DNA of 64,000 nucleotides from NCBI RefSeq assembly GCF_003605125.1, contig NZ_QPQT01000011.1, positions 62,001 to 126,000 of the forward strand, in the 5' to 3' direction. This document shows, one piece after another, positions 63,773 through 64,000 of this stretch (its first letter is position 1; each line of letters opens with the position of its first letter). The notes below the pieces were generated by a model. That model did not search any database. It saw nothing but the letters and a program-made list of their open reading frames with translations, and had not been told where the DNA came from. This DNA is from Shewanella algidipiscicola (GTDB lineage: Bacteria > Pseudomonadota > Gammaproteobacteria > Enterobacterales > Shewanellaceae). Made by a program: the position numbers and the translations under genes.

Positions 63773-64000
63773 GTGAAGAGCTTTATTCGCGCAGTGGCGA
63801 TATTCATCATGTGTGTCGGCGCATCGCCAAGCTGGGCAAGTGATGCCCCCGCCATTGCGGCAGCGGCTAACATTAAGTTTGCACTCGATAAAATTGCCGC
63901 TAATTTTACCCAAGATACGGGGCAGCGGGTGCGTATCTCTTATGGTTCTTCGGGTAATTTAGTGGCGCAGATCCGCCATGGTGCGCCATTTGAACTGTTT
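63773..64000 (+). CDS. modA: Molybdate-binding protein ModA, 5' part only
   Basis: The first 76 codons of a periplasmic molybdate-binding protein, cut by the window edge. GTG start at 63773 after GGGGAGAGAGG; signal peptide KSFIRAVAIFIMCVGASPSWA, then NIKFALDKIAANFTQDTGQRVRISYGSSGNLVAQIRHGAPFELF, where the Ser-Ser/Gly segment matches the ModA oxyanion-binding loop. It lies 55 bases after moaE, so molybdate uptake is linked to cofactor synthesis. Confidence 0.85.
   Translation, partial: MKSFIRAVAIFIMCVGASPSWASDAPAIAAAANIKFALDKIAANFTQDTGQRVRISYGSSGNLVAQIRHGAPFELF

Overview
The window is a chromosomal segment of a gammaproteobacterium, almost certainly a Shewanella. The evidence is the order fadA-fadB/pepQ-yigZ-trkH-hemG, the tandem FdhX-FdhA-FdhB-FdhC formate dehydrogenase operons with their DUF3305/DUF3306/ferredoxin/TorD accessory genes, a TorF-type porin behind tor boxes, and the ETF-QO/moaABCDE/modA block. 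The genus is inferred from recalled family sequences and gene order; no database was searched. There are no rRNA or tRNA genes, transposases, phage genes or CRISPR arrays. Both edges cut genes: fadA on the left and modA on the right.

Layout. 1-6.7 kb: fatty-acid oxidation (fadBA), proline dipeptidase, an IMPACT-family protein, a potassium transporter and hemG. 6.7-11.7 kb: an HlyU/BigR-type ArsR repressor with its own palindrome, a second hemG paralogue, a hotdog thioesterase, a GST, a broken LysR gene, a DNA glycosylase and a TorF porin. 12-24.3 kb: an RND efflux pair, an M14 peptidase, a lipoprotein with a repeated DGSGS ladder, a PAP2 phosphatase, a GIY-YIG protein, oligopeptidase B, and ribB behind an FMN riboswitch. 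24.4-29.3 kb: ferritin, moeA-moeB and the folX-folE-folM operon. 29.6-45.8 kb: the formate dehydrogenase region with an HTH/PBP-like regulator, fdhD, the accessory operon and two FDH operons. 46-58.7 kb: fumC, two chemoreceptors, a yqhD/yqhC-type pair, a HemN-like radical SAM protein, an HD hydrolase, a PfkB kinase, a candidate Pho-controlled small RNA, a YiiM-type MOSC protein and a DUF4870 protein. 58.9-64 kb: ETF-QO, then moaABCDE behind a Moco riboswitch, then modA.

Theme. Much of the window serves molybdenum-cofactor enzymes: cofactor synthesis (moaABCDE, moeA, moeB), molybdate uptake (modA), cofactor sulfuration (fdhD), two cysteine-type (not selenocysteine) periplasmic formate dehydrogenases, and a Moco-linked MOSC protein. 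A second theme is beta-oxidation: fadB and the ETF-QO gene share an AAAC-N4-GTTT palindrome that looks like one regulator's operator.

Most interesting non-coding signals: a 90-nt candidate sRNA with a near-perfect Pho box at 55132-55261; a sigma-54 promoter with an upstream palindrome for the FDH accessory operon (31565-31647); tandem tor boxes upstream of the TorF porin; a duplicated operator module between yqhD and yqhC; and structured regions at 19470-19580, 29516-29595 and 32834-32952 that no gene explains.
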